Source: Synanceia verrucosa
Lineage: Eukaryota > Chordata > Actinopteri > Perciformes > Synanceiidae
Reading direction: 5' to 3'
NCBI GenBank assembly: GCA_029721515.1
Contig: CM056563.1
Span: 20,279,954-20,343,953 of the forward strand
Length of the DNA: 64,000 nucleotides
A program made the translations under genes and the position numbers. This document shows positions 19,053-30,083 of the stretch, in pieces. The notes beneath the pieces are model-generated. The model saw nothing but the letters and a program-made list of their open reading frames with translations. It was not told the DNA's origin and did no database searches. Position 1 is the stretch's first letter. Each line of letters opens with the position of its first letter.

Positions 19053-22000
19053 TTAGTTCCCACCCCCACAGCACTGGCTGCTTCTGCCCTGCGGTGCAGC
19101 TTCCTGCAGGTCCACGCCGCCTCTGGCTCGCCCGCCGGCGCCCGCTCCACTCTGAGGCTCGTTCTTAGGGAGCTTCTTGGCTGTTTTGGGGTTACAGTAT
19201 AATAAATAATAAAATTCTGCACTATGGCAACAAATTATGGCACTATGAGAAACTTGAAATCAATTTTGGCAGTTGAAAATAACTAATAGAAACAACTAAT
19301 GTCTCACTGATGGTCTAATTTGGTTATGTAGGTACAGTAACTTCATTAAACAACCACCGAAATGAGAAGTTTCATGCATTTACAGTGCTGTCAATTTTGG
19401 ATAAAATAAAGAACTTAAAGATGTCATTTTGAGCTTTATTCCCAAATATTATATAGGAGAGAGACACTTTATTCATCTCACAGAGAAATTCACAATAATA
19501 TAAAGATAATGATTTGAATTGCCTTACTACTGTAAATTACAGGGGTTGGACAATGAAAGTGAAACACTGGCCAATTTAGTGTTGGAGGTTTCATGGCTAA
19601 ATTTGACCAGCCTGGTGGCCACACTTCATTGATTGTACATTGCACCAGTAACAGCAGAGTGTGAAGGTTCAATTAGCGGAGTAACAGCACAGTTTTGCTT
19701 AAAATACTGCAATGCACACAACATTATGGGTGACATATCAGAGTTCAAAAGAGGACAAATTGTTGTTGCACATCTTGCTGGCGCATCTGTGACCAAGACA
19801 GCAAGTCTTTGTGATCAAAAGCCACGGTATCAAGGGTAATGTCAGCATACCACCAAGAAGGACGAACCACATCCAACAGGAGTAACTGTGGATGCAAGAG
19901 GAAGCTGTCTGAAAGGGACTCTGATGAGTCCACCTTTACTGTCTCCTACATTCGGGAGAGTTACGGTGTTGAGAAGCCCCAAAGAAGCGTACCACCCAGA
20001 CTGTTGCATGCCTAGAGTGAAGCATGGGGGTGGTTTGGTGATGGTTTGGGCTGCAATATCATGACATTCCTTAGGCCCAATGCTTGTGCTAGATGGGCAC
20101 GTCACTGCCAAGGACTACCGAACCATTCTGGAGGACCATGTGCACCCAATGGTTCAAACATTACACCAATACACACAGCAAGACTGGTGACAGAGTGGTT
20201 TGATGAACATGAAAGTGAAGTTGAACATCTCCTATGGCCTGCACAGTCACCAGATCTAAATATTATTGAGCCACTTTGGGGTGTTTTGGAGGAGCGAGTC
20301 AGTAAACGTTTTCCTCCACCAGCATCACGTAGTGACCTGAACACTATTCTGCAAGAAGAATGGCTCAAAATCCCTCTGGCCACTGTGCAGGACTTGTATC
20401 TGTCATTTCCAAGATGAACTGATGCTGTATTGGCCCCAAAAGGAGGCCCTCCACCATACTAATGAATTGTTGTGGTTTACAACCAGGTGTTTCAGTTTCA
20501 TAGTCCAACCCCTGTATATTAAATAGTATCATATTCCTTACATAACTTTATGTCTTTCTTTTCTTTTATTTTTAAGCTTGGCTATTTTTCTTCACATTTT
20601 TTACATTTGACTAAGCAGCATGTGGAGCAGTGCTCCTAATCTTGTTGTATGCACTTCATGTCACTGTCATGAAGGTTTTTGATTTGATTTGATGAATCAT
20701 TTAATTAAGAAAAAAATAAATCATTAGCAGGAACCCTAGCGTTTAACTTTAATTATCAAGACAGTTGGAAATCTATTTCCTGTTGATCAACTAATGGACC
20801 AATAGCTGCAGGTTCACAGTAACATGTGTCGAGCCTTACCTATAGCCATAAAAATCTCATTGACATTCATGGCAGTCTTAGCTGAAGTCTCCATGAAGAG
20901 CAAACTGTTGTCGTCTGCATATGCCTGTGCTTCCTAAAGGAAACAAAAACACCACATCAACTGACAAACTGACAGCTTATGTTAATTCATTCAACACTTC
21001 CACATTTGTACAAATGGTTCTTTACCTGGAAATCTATGGCTCTCTTGTTGGCCAGGTCGGCTTTGTTTCCTGCCAGTGCGATAACGATGTTGGGACTGGC
21101 TTGTCGCTGGAGCTCCTTTACCCAGTTCTTTGCACGTGTGAATGTATCCTTAAAAAAATAAGATATTCATAAACAGTGCATTTAAACTTCACATCTGTCT
21201 GAACAATCAATCATCAACCCAAATGAAGACAAGGGTGAGCAAACAGATGGCATAAGACATTAACTCACTGTGTTGGTGATATCGTAGACCACGATAGCGG
21301 CCTGGGCTCCTCGGTAGTACATAGGCGCCAAGCTGTGATACCGCTCCTGTCCTGCTGTGTCCCAGATCTCAAACTTGACTGTTGTGTCATCCAAACATAC
21401 CGTCTGTGTGAGGAAGGCAGCTGGAAAGAGCAAACAATATGATCTGAAAATAAGCTGCAGGGCTGCAGATAAATATTTAAACTTCACATGATATCATCAC
21501 ACAACCTTACACATGCTTACTGGAATCATAATAAGACAAAAAAAGAAAAGCTGAAATTAAATTCAAGGAGGTTTGTGACACCTTTATAACTACAAAAAAC
21601 CTACACAATTAAGAAAACATGATGAAGGCGAAACACAAAAGAAAAGCACGTCATGTGTACAGTAAAAACAAAACTAGCACATAATAAGCAGGCACCGCTG
21701 CATACAAGTCGCTTACTCAGCTGACTGTCACATGACAGAGGAAACGCAGCACACTCACTTTAAAGCTCTGTAATCTTTGACCAGCCATGTAGCTGACCAC
21801 AAGGTTCAGGAGAATATAAAACATGCTGACTCGATGTGAGGCTTTACTGAGTGTAAGCACTGAGCATCCTGTCCACACATCCTACAGAGACGTTACTCAT
21901 CAGATGGAGGAAACACAATTAAGAAAAAAAAAAAAAAAAAATAAAAAAAATCAATGTAAAACAAAAAAGGAATGACACAGAGAATTTCTTCATGTCTTCA

Positions 22001-24380
22001 TAGCATTACTTCAAATCTCACAGCTATTAGTGGAGCTGAAATGAGTAGTTGATTCATATAACCAGCAATCATCCTATCCCAGCTGTCTTAGGCCCTGTTT
22101 ACATGACAACGGTATCAGTATAAAACACAAAGGTTTTGTTATGTTTCGGCCTCCCGTTTACATGGTAACGGTGTTTTAGATGACCTAAAACGCAAATTTT
22201 AAAAAATGGCCTCCAGAGTGGAATTTTTCTCAAATGCAACAACTTCTCTCGCTGCGTAAATGGGAAGCCAGAATTATCAGGTAGGACGCTGCCGTCACGC
22301 TCTGCTTTGCGCATTACACTTTATTCTAGTTGCCATGCACTAACTGGGCAACAACATTACTACAGCAATGGCGGAAGCAATTGCACCTCGTCATCGGTCC
22401 AGACAAAGCTCTCGCACCGAACATGTTTTGTCTCTATTGTTGTGTGTTTCTTTGTGAAAACAAAGTACAGCCAGCAGCGAAAACACAAAGCATTTCTGCT
22501 TTGTGTTTTTGTCACTACCCGATCTGTACCGGAAACCCGATTTGTAGTGCGCATGTGCAAAAAGCATCCACACCTATTCAGCAGCCTACCAAATCATTTT
22601 ACGGCAGTTACTGATCAGAGTTGTTAATTTTCTTAAACATGCCCTTACCGGTTCCCTAAATCCTAACCCTAACCTCGCTTTTACTTTTTTACTTTGAAAT
22701 ACTACGACTCAGCGACATGTTGCGACAATGACGAAGCTCTGTCTAAAAACTGTGAGGAGAGGAAGAGACACCAGTTTTGCACTTGCACTGTACAAATCGT
22801 GTTTCCGGTATGGATTGGGTAGTGACAGTGTTTTCGCAGGTGGCTGTACTAATTCTGTGGACCGCAAAAAGTGATCACGTGGGGTGTGCCTCTATAAATT
22901 TGCTATCAACTATCGGCCTGGCATACATACTACAGCGTTTTCTGTTCTCGCAGCGATCTAATGTAAACACAGTTTTTTTCCCCATTGTTGTGTAAACCCA
23001 AGAATACTGTTGTGTATTTAAGTCAGTGACAGTGATCTGTTTTTGTGATTTACCAAAACTACTTAGGGAAAAATACATGATTGTAGGTGATGACTGAGGC
23101 CATGTCTTGGACGGCATCCTTGCACAAGTGCAGATGGGCTTGCACTTCTATTGGATGCATTGTCTTAAATGCTAAATGTTGCGAAACAATTAATTTACTT
23201 TTCATCCCATTAAAACGTATTAGTTTTTCTACTGTGGTCTCAGAAGGAGGTCTTGGTTTGGTCTATGGATAGCTATATTTCTCTTTTTGGGTATGGAACT
23301 TTTTTGTGAGGCGACAGTGCTAACCACTACACCACCCTGCCATCCCCCAAAAACATCCAACTTCGCCAAAATTGCACTCACTGTCTTCTTCAAGAATTCA
23401 ATTTACTACTAAAAATTGTCATTTTAAGAAGTATTCCTCTAAAAGAAGACTGCCATGACACTAACTTCATTTGGAGCAGAAAGGTGAAGGATTTAGAGTT
23501 TTGAAGTTGTGGGAAAGATGAGCATCAATCATGAACAATAAGCCCAATCTCACCATCATCCACCATCCAGTATAAGACACATCTAACCCCAGCACTTTGT
23601 GAAGTCAATGTTTCAGACAGGTTAGAATAGTCTTTAGAATAGTCTGAATAGGTAACAATCCTCTTTCACCAATTTCACAGAGCTGCAGGAGGTCCAGGAA
23701 ATCCCCATTGTTGTCTCAATTCCTTCCTGTTTCAAGTAACCTCACTCCTCTACTGGTGCTTGCACAGGACAATCCGAAGTCATTTGCTGTCAATTTTCAG
23801 CTCTTTGTCATCCAAAAATATGGATGAATGCAATTACAAAATCGATAGAAATGTCTGCCACGGGTGAAGAGCTCGGTGGCTCTCAGGGGAGAAAAGCGAT
23901 CGGCTCTAGAACTGGTTCTGCCACTCCTGCAGGCTCTGACAAACGGAAACGATTAAGACCGAAAAGCAAAGCAGTGAGTTCCTCTGTGCTGGCACGGACA
24001 TGTTTTAGCCTTCATGTTACATCCAGTGAAGGTGTTTTAGAGTGAGCACAAGTTGGCAAGAAAATAGAGAATGATGCATTTATGACAATGATAATGTAAT
24101 GTAGGTGTTGTGTGATAAACAGGCCTGGTTTACCGCTGTTTAGGTGTGAAAATCCTTTTATCTCTCTGAGCCGTGACTTAAGCAAGACGGTGAGCAGAGA
24201 TGTGAAGCCCTCACCTCCAATAGTGCTCTCCTGGTACTCGTGGAACTGGCCTTTGACAAAGCGCAGCACCAAGCTGGACTTTCCCACTGCTGATTCTCCC
24301 AACAGCACAAGCTTAAATTGGCAGATCTTGTTGCTCGCCGCAGTGCCGTTGGTCCGAGCTGGTCCGCCTCGCCCTGCCAT
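19053..24380 (-). CDS. RAB5C: Small GTPase Rab5C, complete
   Basis: Early-endosome Rab GTPase controlling endocytic fusion. Five coding exons: 24215-24380, 21269-21420, 21026-21148, 20840-20933 and 19053-19180. Phases join exactly (663 nt, 220 aa; human 216 aa). The N-terminus MAGRGGPARTNGTAASNKIC is the Rab5C type. Nucleotide-binding motifs: GESAVGKS (28-35), DTAGQE with catalytic Gln80, NKAD (134-137), ETSAK (162-166). Switch I STIGAAF spans the first exon junction. The tail is QCCGGGN, so the double-cysteine prenylation site (215-216) is followed by four residues rather than the usual two (CCSN). The 5' UTR continues in the same exon to an acceptor at 24513, and a further non-coding exon probably ends at donor 29793. 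Position between KAT2A and KCNH4 supports RAB5C over RAB5A/B. Confidence 0.96.
19540..20514 (+). pseudogene. Tc1/mariner transposon relic with internal deletion
   Basis: The terminal inverted repeats are about 31 bp (left CAGGGGTTGGACAATGAAAG; right end inverse CAGGGGTTGGACTATGAAAC), flanked by TA on both sides, the Tc1/mariner target. The interior holds transposase remnants. An early piece (MGDISEFKRGQIVVAHLAGA, about 19729-19790) resembles the DNA-binding start. A later frame (20046-20417) has WPAQSPDLNIIEPLWGVLEE, the conserved segment carrying the third catalytic acid. The two parts are in different frames, and the middle with the first catalytic Asp is missing or scrambled, so the copy is inactive. 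It sits in the last RAB5C intron. Confidence 0.9.
21902..21950. repeat. A-rich low-complexity run in RAB5C intron
   Basis: Poly-A with few interruptions. The intron 21421-22080 around it shows no other feature. Confidence 0.6.
22090..22990. mobile_element. Non-autonomous DNA element with inverted internal and terminal repeats
   Basis: It begins GGCCCTGTTTACATGACAAC and ends in inverse-related sequence (GCGATCTAATGTAAACACAG). Internally, 22500-22560 (GTCACTACCCGATCTGTACCGGAAAC) recurs inverted at 22780-22835 (GTTTCCGGTATGGATTGGGTAGTGAC). The pattern of paired arms and no transposase frame suggests a composite or palindromic MITE in a RAB5C intron. Exact ends uncertain. Confidence 0.55.
23014..23302 (+). 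repeat. Copy 1 of a ~290-bp repeat (inverted partner at 27918-28295)
   Basis: From TATTTAAGTCAGTGACAGTG to TCTTTTTGGGTATGGA this segment matches the reverse complement of 27918-28295 almost throughout, including the chance open frame MMTEAMSWTASLHKCRWAC present in both. The repeat family is unknown to me. Both copies lie in RAB5C introns in opposite orientation, about 4.6 kb apart. Confidence 0.85.
23303..23346 (-). repeat. SINE head fragment (tRNA-like), reverse strand
   Basis: GACAGTGCTAACCACTACACC is the reverse of the SINE head GGTGTAGTGGTTAGCACTGTC seen at 10660. Only about 40 bp is present, right at the edge of the repeat copy ending near 23302. Confidence 0.65.
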
Positions 24381-24513
24381 AGTGTTGAAAGCTGGGAGAA
24401 AGGAGTAGAAGAAGGCAGGAGAAGAGGGAGGAAGTCTGCTTGGCTTTGGGCTCGGTACAGGAGCTGGTGAGAGTTGGGCAGCTTGGGTTCAGAGGAGGCC
24501 TCACCAGAGGGAT
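24381..24513 (-). other. RAB5C: RAB5C 5' UTR in exon 2
   Basis: A good acceptor (GTTGTGTTTTCCAG) ends at 24514. The 133 nt between it and the ATG have no in-frame continuation of the protein, so they are read as 5' UTR. Confidence 0.6.
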
Positions 24514-27500
24514 CTGGAAAACACAACATATTAGTCAGTGATGAGCTTTCCTTTAAATGTCACCTGATGAATATTACAGAATTAAAACAAACAAACCAAG
24601 ACAAACTCCCTGACGATAATAGAATATATTAAAATTAAAATATAGTTAAACTGTGAAATTTATCTGCACTACAGATTTCATTATCGTCAGACAAGAGTTA
24701 AAGTTGTTGACACAGAAACAAGCGTCAGTGAGGTGGGGCCTCCTGATTAAGAGCATGAACTATGTTTAGTATAAACAAGCACAGGACGATTCAAAAAAAG
24801 CATCCTCCATCATGCTCCCACAATTTAAAATAAATACATAAAAAATATATATAATAAACATAAAATGACATAATAATAAATAGACATAAAAATATATAAA
24901 AAAAACAAATGTATAAATATATATTAATATATAAAAATAATTAAAAAAAAAAAAAAAAACACTCTACAGCATTTGTGAGTCATTACAATATCTGGCTACG
25001 GTCTGAAATCATGACTGGTGATTCCACTGTGTTAAGATCTTCGTAATTGCTTCTCGTGATACCAAAACCCGGTAAAACATTTATATTACAAAAATACATA
25101 TTTGTAACACTGCAACCTCCAATGGTCACATTTTGTTTGAAAAGTAGCATTAATAAAATGTTGGCTAAGAGTACTAAGAGGAACCTGCAACACAAAGGTA
25201 TACTTTAGTGCCTAATTCAACCCAAATTATTCTTAATTAATGTCAGACTTAATGTGATAACGGCATACAAAGCCAGCAGAGGAAAGACAGCATTGCTTCC
25301 TCTTGACTCCTGTCCTGCGTATATGAAACCTTGCCTAATCTTTTTTTTTTCAGTTGGTTGATGCACATGAGGTCAGCCAGCTTCTGCTTGGTCGGAGGAC
25401 AGGAAACACAACTCGGCTCAAAGCAGGAAGTGGAGATTGCAGAAGACACTTTACTGCTGAGTGCATTAAAAGATTGGGAAAGCCTCAGAGACACAAACTG
25501 AAGGCGAATAAGAGGTTTGACTATTCCTGAGAGAGCAGGAGAACGTGGAGAATGAGGAAAAATTAAGGAAAGACGTCACTGTTGATAGTCTGTTGAGTTC
25601 GTTTAATAATCTGATAGTTAGAGTTTGGTTGTGGTGGGGGTTTTTTCTCCCCTCAGCTCGTTGCTGGATTTAAGCTTCAGCATGTGACAGGAGATAAAGG
25701 CAGCATAATGTTCATTATGTGAATGATTTCTGCTGTGCAGACTGAGGTCTACCATCATGTTTTGCTGCACTAGTTAAAGAAAACACTGTCACAGAGCATT
25801 ATGGGATATGAAAATGTACAAGTTCTTTTTCCCCCCTTTCACTGAAACATACAAACAAGTTATGAGTAAAGAAATAGTCATGCATGCTGCCAATCTGTTT
25901 ACTTTTGATATTGATTTTTAGAAGACTGCATTTAAATCCCAGTCCACACCTCATCATCATCATCATCTGAGGTCTCTCTGGACTCTTTAACTAGCAGACA
26001 CACACCATCACAAGGCCTGAAACACCAGAAGGAATAAAGGCACTCTGTTCACTGGGTGCAAGATGAGCTTTCACCTGTTGCTCACGTTCCTCGCTAGAGA
26101 AAGTCAAGATGAACGGATGAGCTGGATTTGTGGAAACAAACTTCCTAAAATGCCCTGACTAGCGAACGCTTCCAATCTAGCTTGATTTGTTTTCTTGAAA
26201 CACTTGACATTTTCGAAACAATTAGCACCCATACATGTTTTTTTTTTGCAAAAAAAACATCGCACAGTCAGTTTTACAAATTGTAAATTTTGCTGGCTCC
26301 GTGAAACTACTCATATGGATAACATAGGTCTAGGTTTTCTTATACAGCACAGTTACTTCATGCATGACTTGACATCTATTTCCAGTTTAGATCAGCACCA
26401 AAAAAAAAAAAAAGACTGTGCTGTAGCCCCTCAAATGTAACCTTGCAGAGCAGCTGGATTCTCACAATGTCACGAGATTATGTGAGAATTCTTCTAGTCA
26501 GGCTAAAAACACTGTGTTTTGTTCAGCTCGCCAGTCAACGGACCAATCAGTGCCATGTGAATGTGTTCTTGGTTAGAAATAAGCTCTAAACATTTTAGGG
26601 TGTTTCCAGAGGTGGAGAGTTGGTGCAAACAATGGCACGCCATAGTTTACTGCTGAGTATTGATGGCTCATCCAGTCACCTGCCAACTATAATTTTAAAG
26701 TACCTGTCTTTTCAAGTCTTCTCAGATGGCTCTGTGCAACAAAACCTCTGATATGATCATGTTAACTCACAAGATGAATACAGAAAAAGCCCTTTTTTGC
26801 AACCTAAAGGATGCAAACCAAATTCTGTGTCCTGTCCTGATGGTTCTTGCTACCAACAACTATTAACAGAAGTACACACAGTCTGCTACCTACTGATTGA
26901 CGATGTAGTGACTGTGAAATGCTAAAACGGTAACATCAATAATGAGCATACGGACAGAAGTGGCTGTTTGCAAGCAGAGGCTCTTTTGCTGCTCTGAGAC
27001 AGACCTGCACACAGCTGAAGCTGCCCGCAATGGATGCTTTGATGCCATCCCATAAAGGGCTCTGAAGACCTCCACAGGGGAAGTGGGTCACAGAGAGAGA
27101 CTGTGGCACACGGGTCAGCAAAAGGGGGAGGAGGAAGGAGCAAACTGGAGAGAGAGCCTGTGAAATATTCATCATAGCCTCCTGAATGCTCTGCTGCCAG
27201 CGTGACATCTGAGCGCTTAGCAGGGATTGCAATGGTTCAACACCTAAATATGAGAATGTGTGCACAAATTAATTATCTGTATCGAAACACCAAACTGATT
27301 AAGGGGATCTGTGATATAGTGTCAATCTGAAACTGTTGCGGCACAACCAGCAGGCCAGCTTAGAGACCTCATTTTTTCAATAATAGCTATTGATTAGAGA
27401 ATATCCACCAACACTTTCGCGATAAACTTCACAGGAAAACGCTAAAAATCAGTCAAACAACCTTCACAGCTGGTGTCACCAACCAGTTTTAAGACTACAC

Positions 27501-29792
27501 GCAGGGACTTGTGTGGCTCGCTTCTAGGGTGGGGTCCTGGTAGAGCTGGTGGTGTCTGATATGAGAGACTGCATCGCCATCCTCCTTTTGTCTCTCTCTC
27601 GCTTGGAAGTAGCAACTCCCCATGTGCAGTGAAGTGACTTATTCAAGAGCTACATATTACTTTGTTATGTAACATTTCGCCCCAAGATGACAACAAGGAC
27701 ACAAAAGCAGAACAATCCTTGAGATGTCTAATGAAACAGGAAATGCTCTTGGTCCAAGGTAAGCCATTCAAAGTCTGTTCAAGTTTCTAGCAAAGGATGA
27801 CAGCAACACAGAAACTGGGGACATAACACAGGAAAAGCAAACACGATACCCATCACCAGCAGTTAGCAGGGGCAATAGGAAATCACGGGCACTTCCTTTT
27901 CTCAGGACTATTGTGTGAAAAGCTCCATACCCAAAAAGAGAAATATAGCTATCCATAGACCAAACCAAGACCTCCTTCTGAGATCACAATAGAAAAACGA
28001 ATAAGTTTTAATGGGATGAAAAGTAAATTAATTGTTTCGCAACATTTAGCATTTAAGACAATGCATGCAGTAGAAATGCAAGCCCATCTGCACTTGTGCA
28101 AGGATGCAGTCCAAGACATGGCCTCAGTCATCACCTACAATCATGTATTTTTCCCTAAGAACTAATACTCTTCGTCCCCGATGGGACATAAGGCTTTTTT
28201 TGTTTTGTTTTTTTTTAATAGAAACTACAATGAGTAATTTTCCCTAAGTAGTTTTGGTAAATCACAAAAACAGATCACTGTCACTGACTTAAATACAAAT
28301 ACTATACACACACCATTAAACACCCTAGGCTCAAGTTATCAGTTCAGTAGTAATGACATATAGTGCTGAAACAATGGGTTAATTTGTCCTTAAATAAACC
28401 AAATATGAGGTGTACTGATGGGGAACCATTTCACAGTCCTCCTTTCAGGGCTGATTTTTCAAGATGTGTCACCACTTTCGAAGGATAAAGTCCAAACACC
28501 ATAAAGCTCACAAGAACAAGTAGGCCTAACTCTCAATTTCCTTCTGTGTCTCAAAGGTCCATGCTCTGTTTCCCTTATTCAGCCATAAACAGGCACCACA
28601 ACGATACAAGCATGTGCTGTTGTATACAGACACATGTATGCAGGCACATAATATCTTCAACCATGTAAGTTGTCAGAATTACAGCATCAGTGATGTCAGC
28701 AGTACTGACGCCTTTATGGCAGTTAATGAGTGAAAGTGCAAGCTTGCTGTCATTTACTGGAGTGAGTGTGAGGAAAAAAAAAACCTGTAAACTCCTACTA
28801 ATCACCTAATGAATCCCTTATTTATAGCTTCAAATTTGTACTTGTAAACTGAGGTATGCTAAAATCAGTCTGGCATCACAGCCATAATAAGCACATTTCA
28901 AAGGAGAGCTAAAAGCTGTCAAAATATTCTATTTCTACTTGAGAAAAACAAGTGGTTTTACAGATCTGTAACTTGAAGATAAAAACAAGTATCAGCTTCT
29001 TAGCAGTGTCCTACCCAAGCTACTAATCTTATAATTTACAGCATTGGTAATAAATAAATTACATTAGAAATGAAATTAAACTAAACAAGCTTAAACAAAT
29101 CCCAGCACATTGATGAGTAGATTCACTGTTTGATGTTATGAAAATCATTCATAAACTGCTGTTAATGTTAACCACATTAACATTAGCTAGCGGCTATGAT
29201 AGCTGGTCAAATATAAAGCGACCGTCATTAACAACTTAGATAGCTAGCGTTACACTGACAAGTAGTTGAAATAAGCAGATAGATAACTTATTAATGTCGA
29301 CTAGCTAACGTCACATATTAGCACTACCATTTGCTTATCACTGGCTCTAGCTTGCTAAATGCGAAACTCTGAACTCTAAACTTGCATTCTGACAGCGGTA
29401 AGCTAACGTACGTTAGCATCGAAAACGTCATTCGACAACTTTCCTTTCCTCGGCCGCACGTCGTCAGCTGTCTGACATTTGACAAATTCTGGGACTCAAG
29501 ACTTGTTATTGTGTTTGCTGTTGGAATAAACATAACATAATGCTTCTCAGCTGTGTTTGTCCCGAGGCTCGTCGGGCATGGTATGTGTTCTCACAGGGCT
29601 AGAAACTCGTAGCCGCTCTCGATCCTGTCTGATGGACATTACCGCTGAACCCGTACTTGGCTGAACGGTTAAACGAAATGTGACAAAGCGCATTCAAATA
29701 CAGTTAACAGCTCGCTGAGAAAAACAAGCCCAACATACACTCAGTGTCCCTCCTCAGCCCCGTATTCTGATATTTCGAGTTGTTTGACTTAC
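24514..29792 (-). other. Large RAB5C 5' intron (presumed)
   Basis: The intron between the non-coding exon ending at 29793 and exon 2. It holds AT-rich low complexity at 24830-24960, a poly-A run at 26400-26413 and the repeat copy at 27918-28295. About 29100-29560 is a stretch with paired TTAATGTTAACC/ATTAACATTAGC and GCTAGC pieces. Open frames (e.g. 26936-27265 minus) match no recognisable protein. Additional non-coding exons are possible and cannot be excluded. Confidence 0.45.
27918..28295 (-). repeat. Copy 2 of the inverted repeat pair (partner 23014-23302), with ~85 bp extra
   Basis: Reverse-complement match to 23014-23302. It carries an additional block (about 28160-28246) bounded by short direct repeats TTTTCCCTAAG on both sides. 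That layout suggests either an insertion here or a deletion between the direct repeats in the other copy. Confidence 0.8.
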
Positions 29793-29900
29793 AATACTTT
29801 TTCTTCTTCCGCTGGTCTCATCGGCGGCGGCTGCTTCTGCTTCTTCTGAGGCTCTGGCCTTCCCTTCCGGTTAGCGATTTTTCCGGGAACATCCCACTTT
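29793..29900 (-). promoter_or_regulatory. RAB5C: Presumed RAB5C non-coding exon 1
   Basis: A GC-rich stretch ends in a good donor (GTATT|GTAAGTC) at 29793/29792. It lies just downstream, in minus-strand sense, of the CCAAT array. No other gene start between RAB5C and KCNH4 is visible, so it is assigned to RAB5C by inference. A 97-codon minus-strand frame runs through it and the array, but would hit a stop whether read into the intron or spliced to 24513. Confidence 0.45.
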
Positions 29901-29918
29901 TTGTCAGCAGCGGTCTGA

Positions 29919-30083
29919 CCAATCACAGCAGCAGTCTGCTCTAGAGCCTGACCAATCACAGCAGCAGTCTGCTCTAGAGCCTGACCAATCACAGCAGCAG
30001 TCTGCTCTAGAGCCTGACCAATCACAGCAACAGTCTGATCTACAGTCTGACCAATCACAGCACCAGTCTGCACTACAGTCAAC
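29919..30083. repeat. Five-copy 33-bp minisatellite, each unit with a CCAAT box
   Basis: Units start at 29919, 29952, 29985, 30018 and 30051, exactly 33 bp apart. Each begins CCAATCACAGCA. Units 1-3 are identical, while units 4 and 5 have diverged at several positions in the second half. A partial unit precedes the array (about 29906-29918). CCAATCA matches the NF-Y core. The array lies immediately upstream of the presumed RAB5C exon 1. Confidence 0.9.

Noticed and set aside
23087..23272. Open frame MMTEAMSWTASLH... present in two places
   Set aside because: It recurs only because the region is a repeat copy (also 27949-28134). There are no protein motifs and no splice or promoter context.
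29789..30082. 97-codon minus-strand open frame with 11-residue repeats (VIGQALEQTAA)
   Set aside because: It is the translation of the 33-bp CCAAT minisatellite, which keeps frame because 33 is divisible by three. It stops at once in the intron or after splicing to the RAB5C exon, and no protein family is recognisable.
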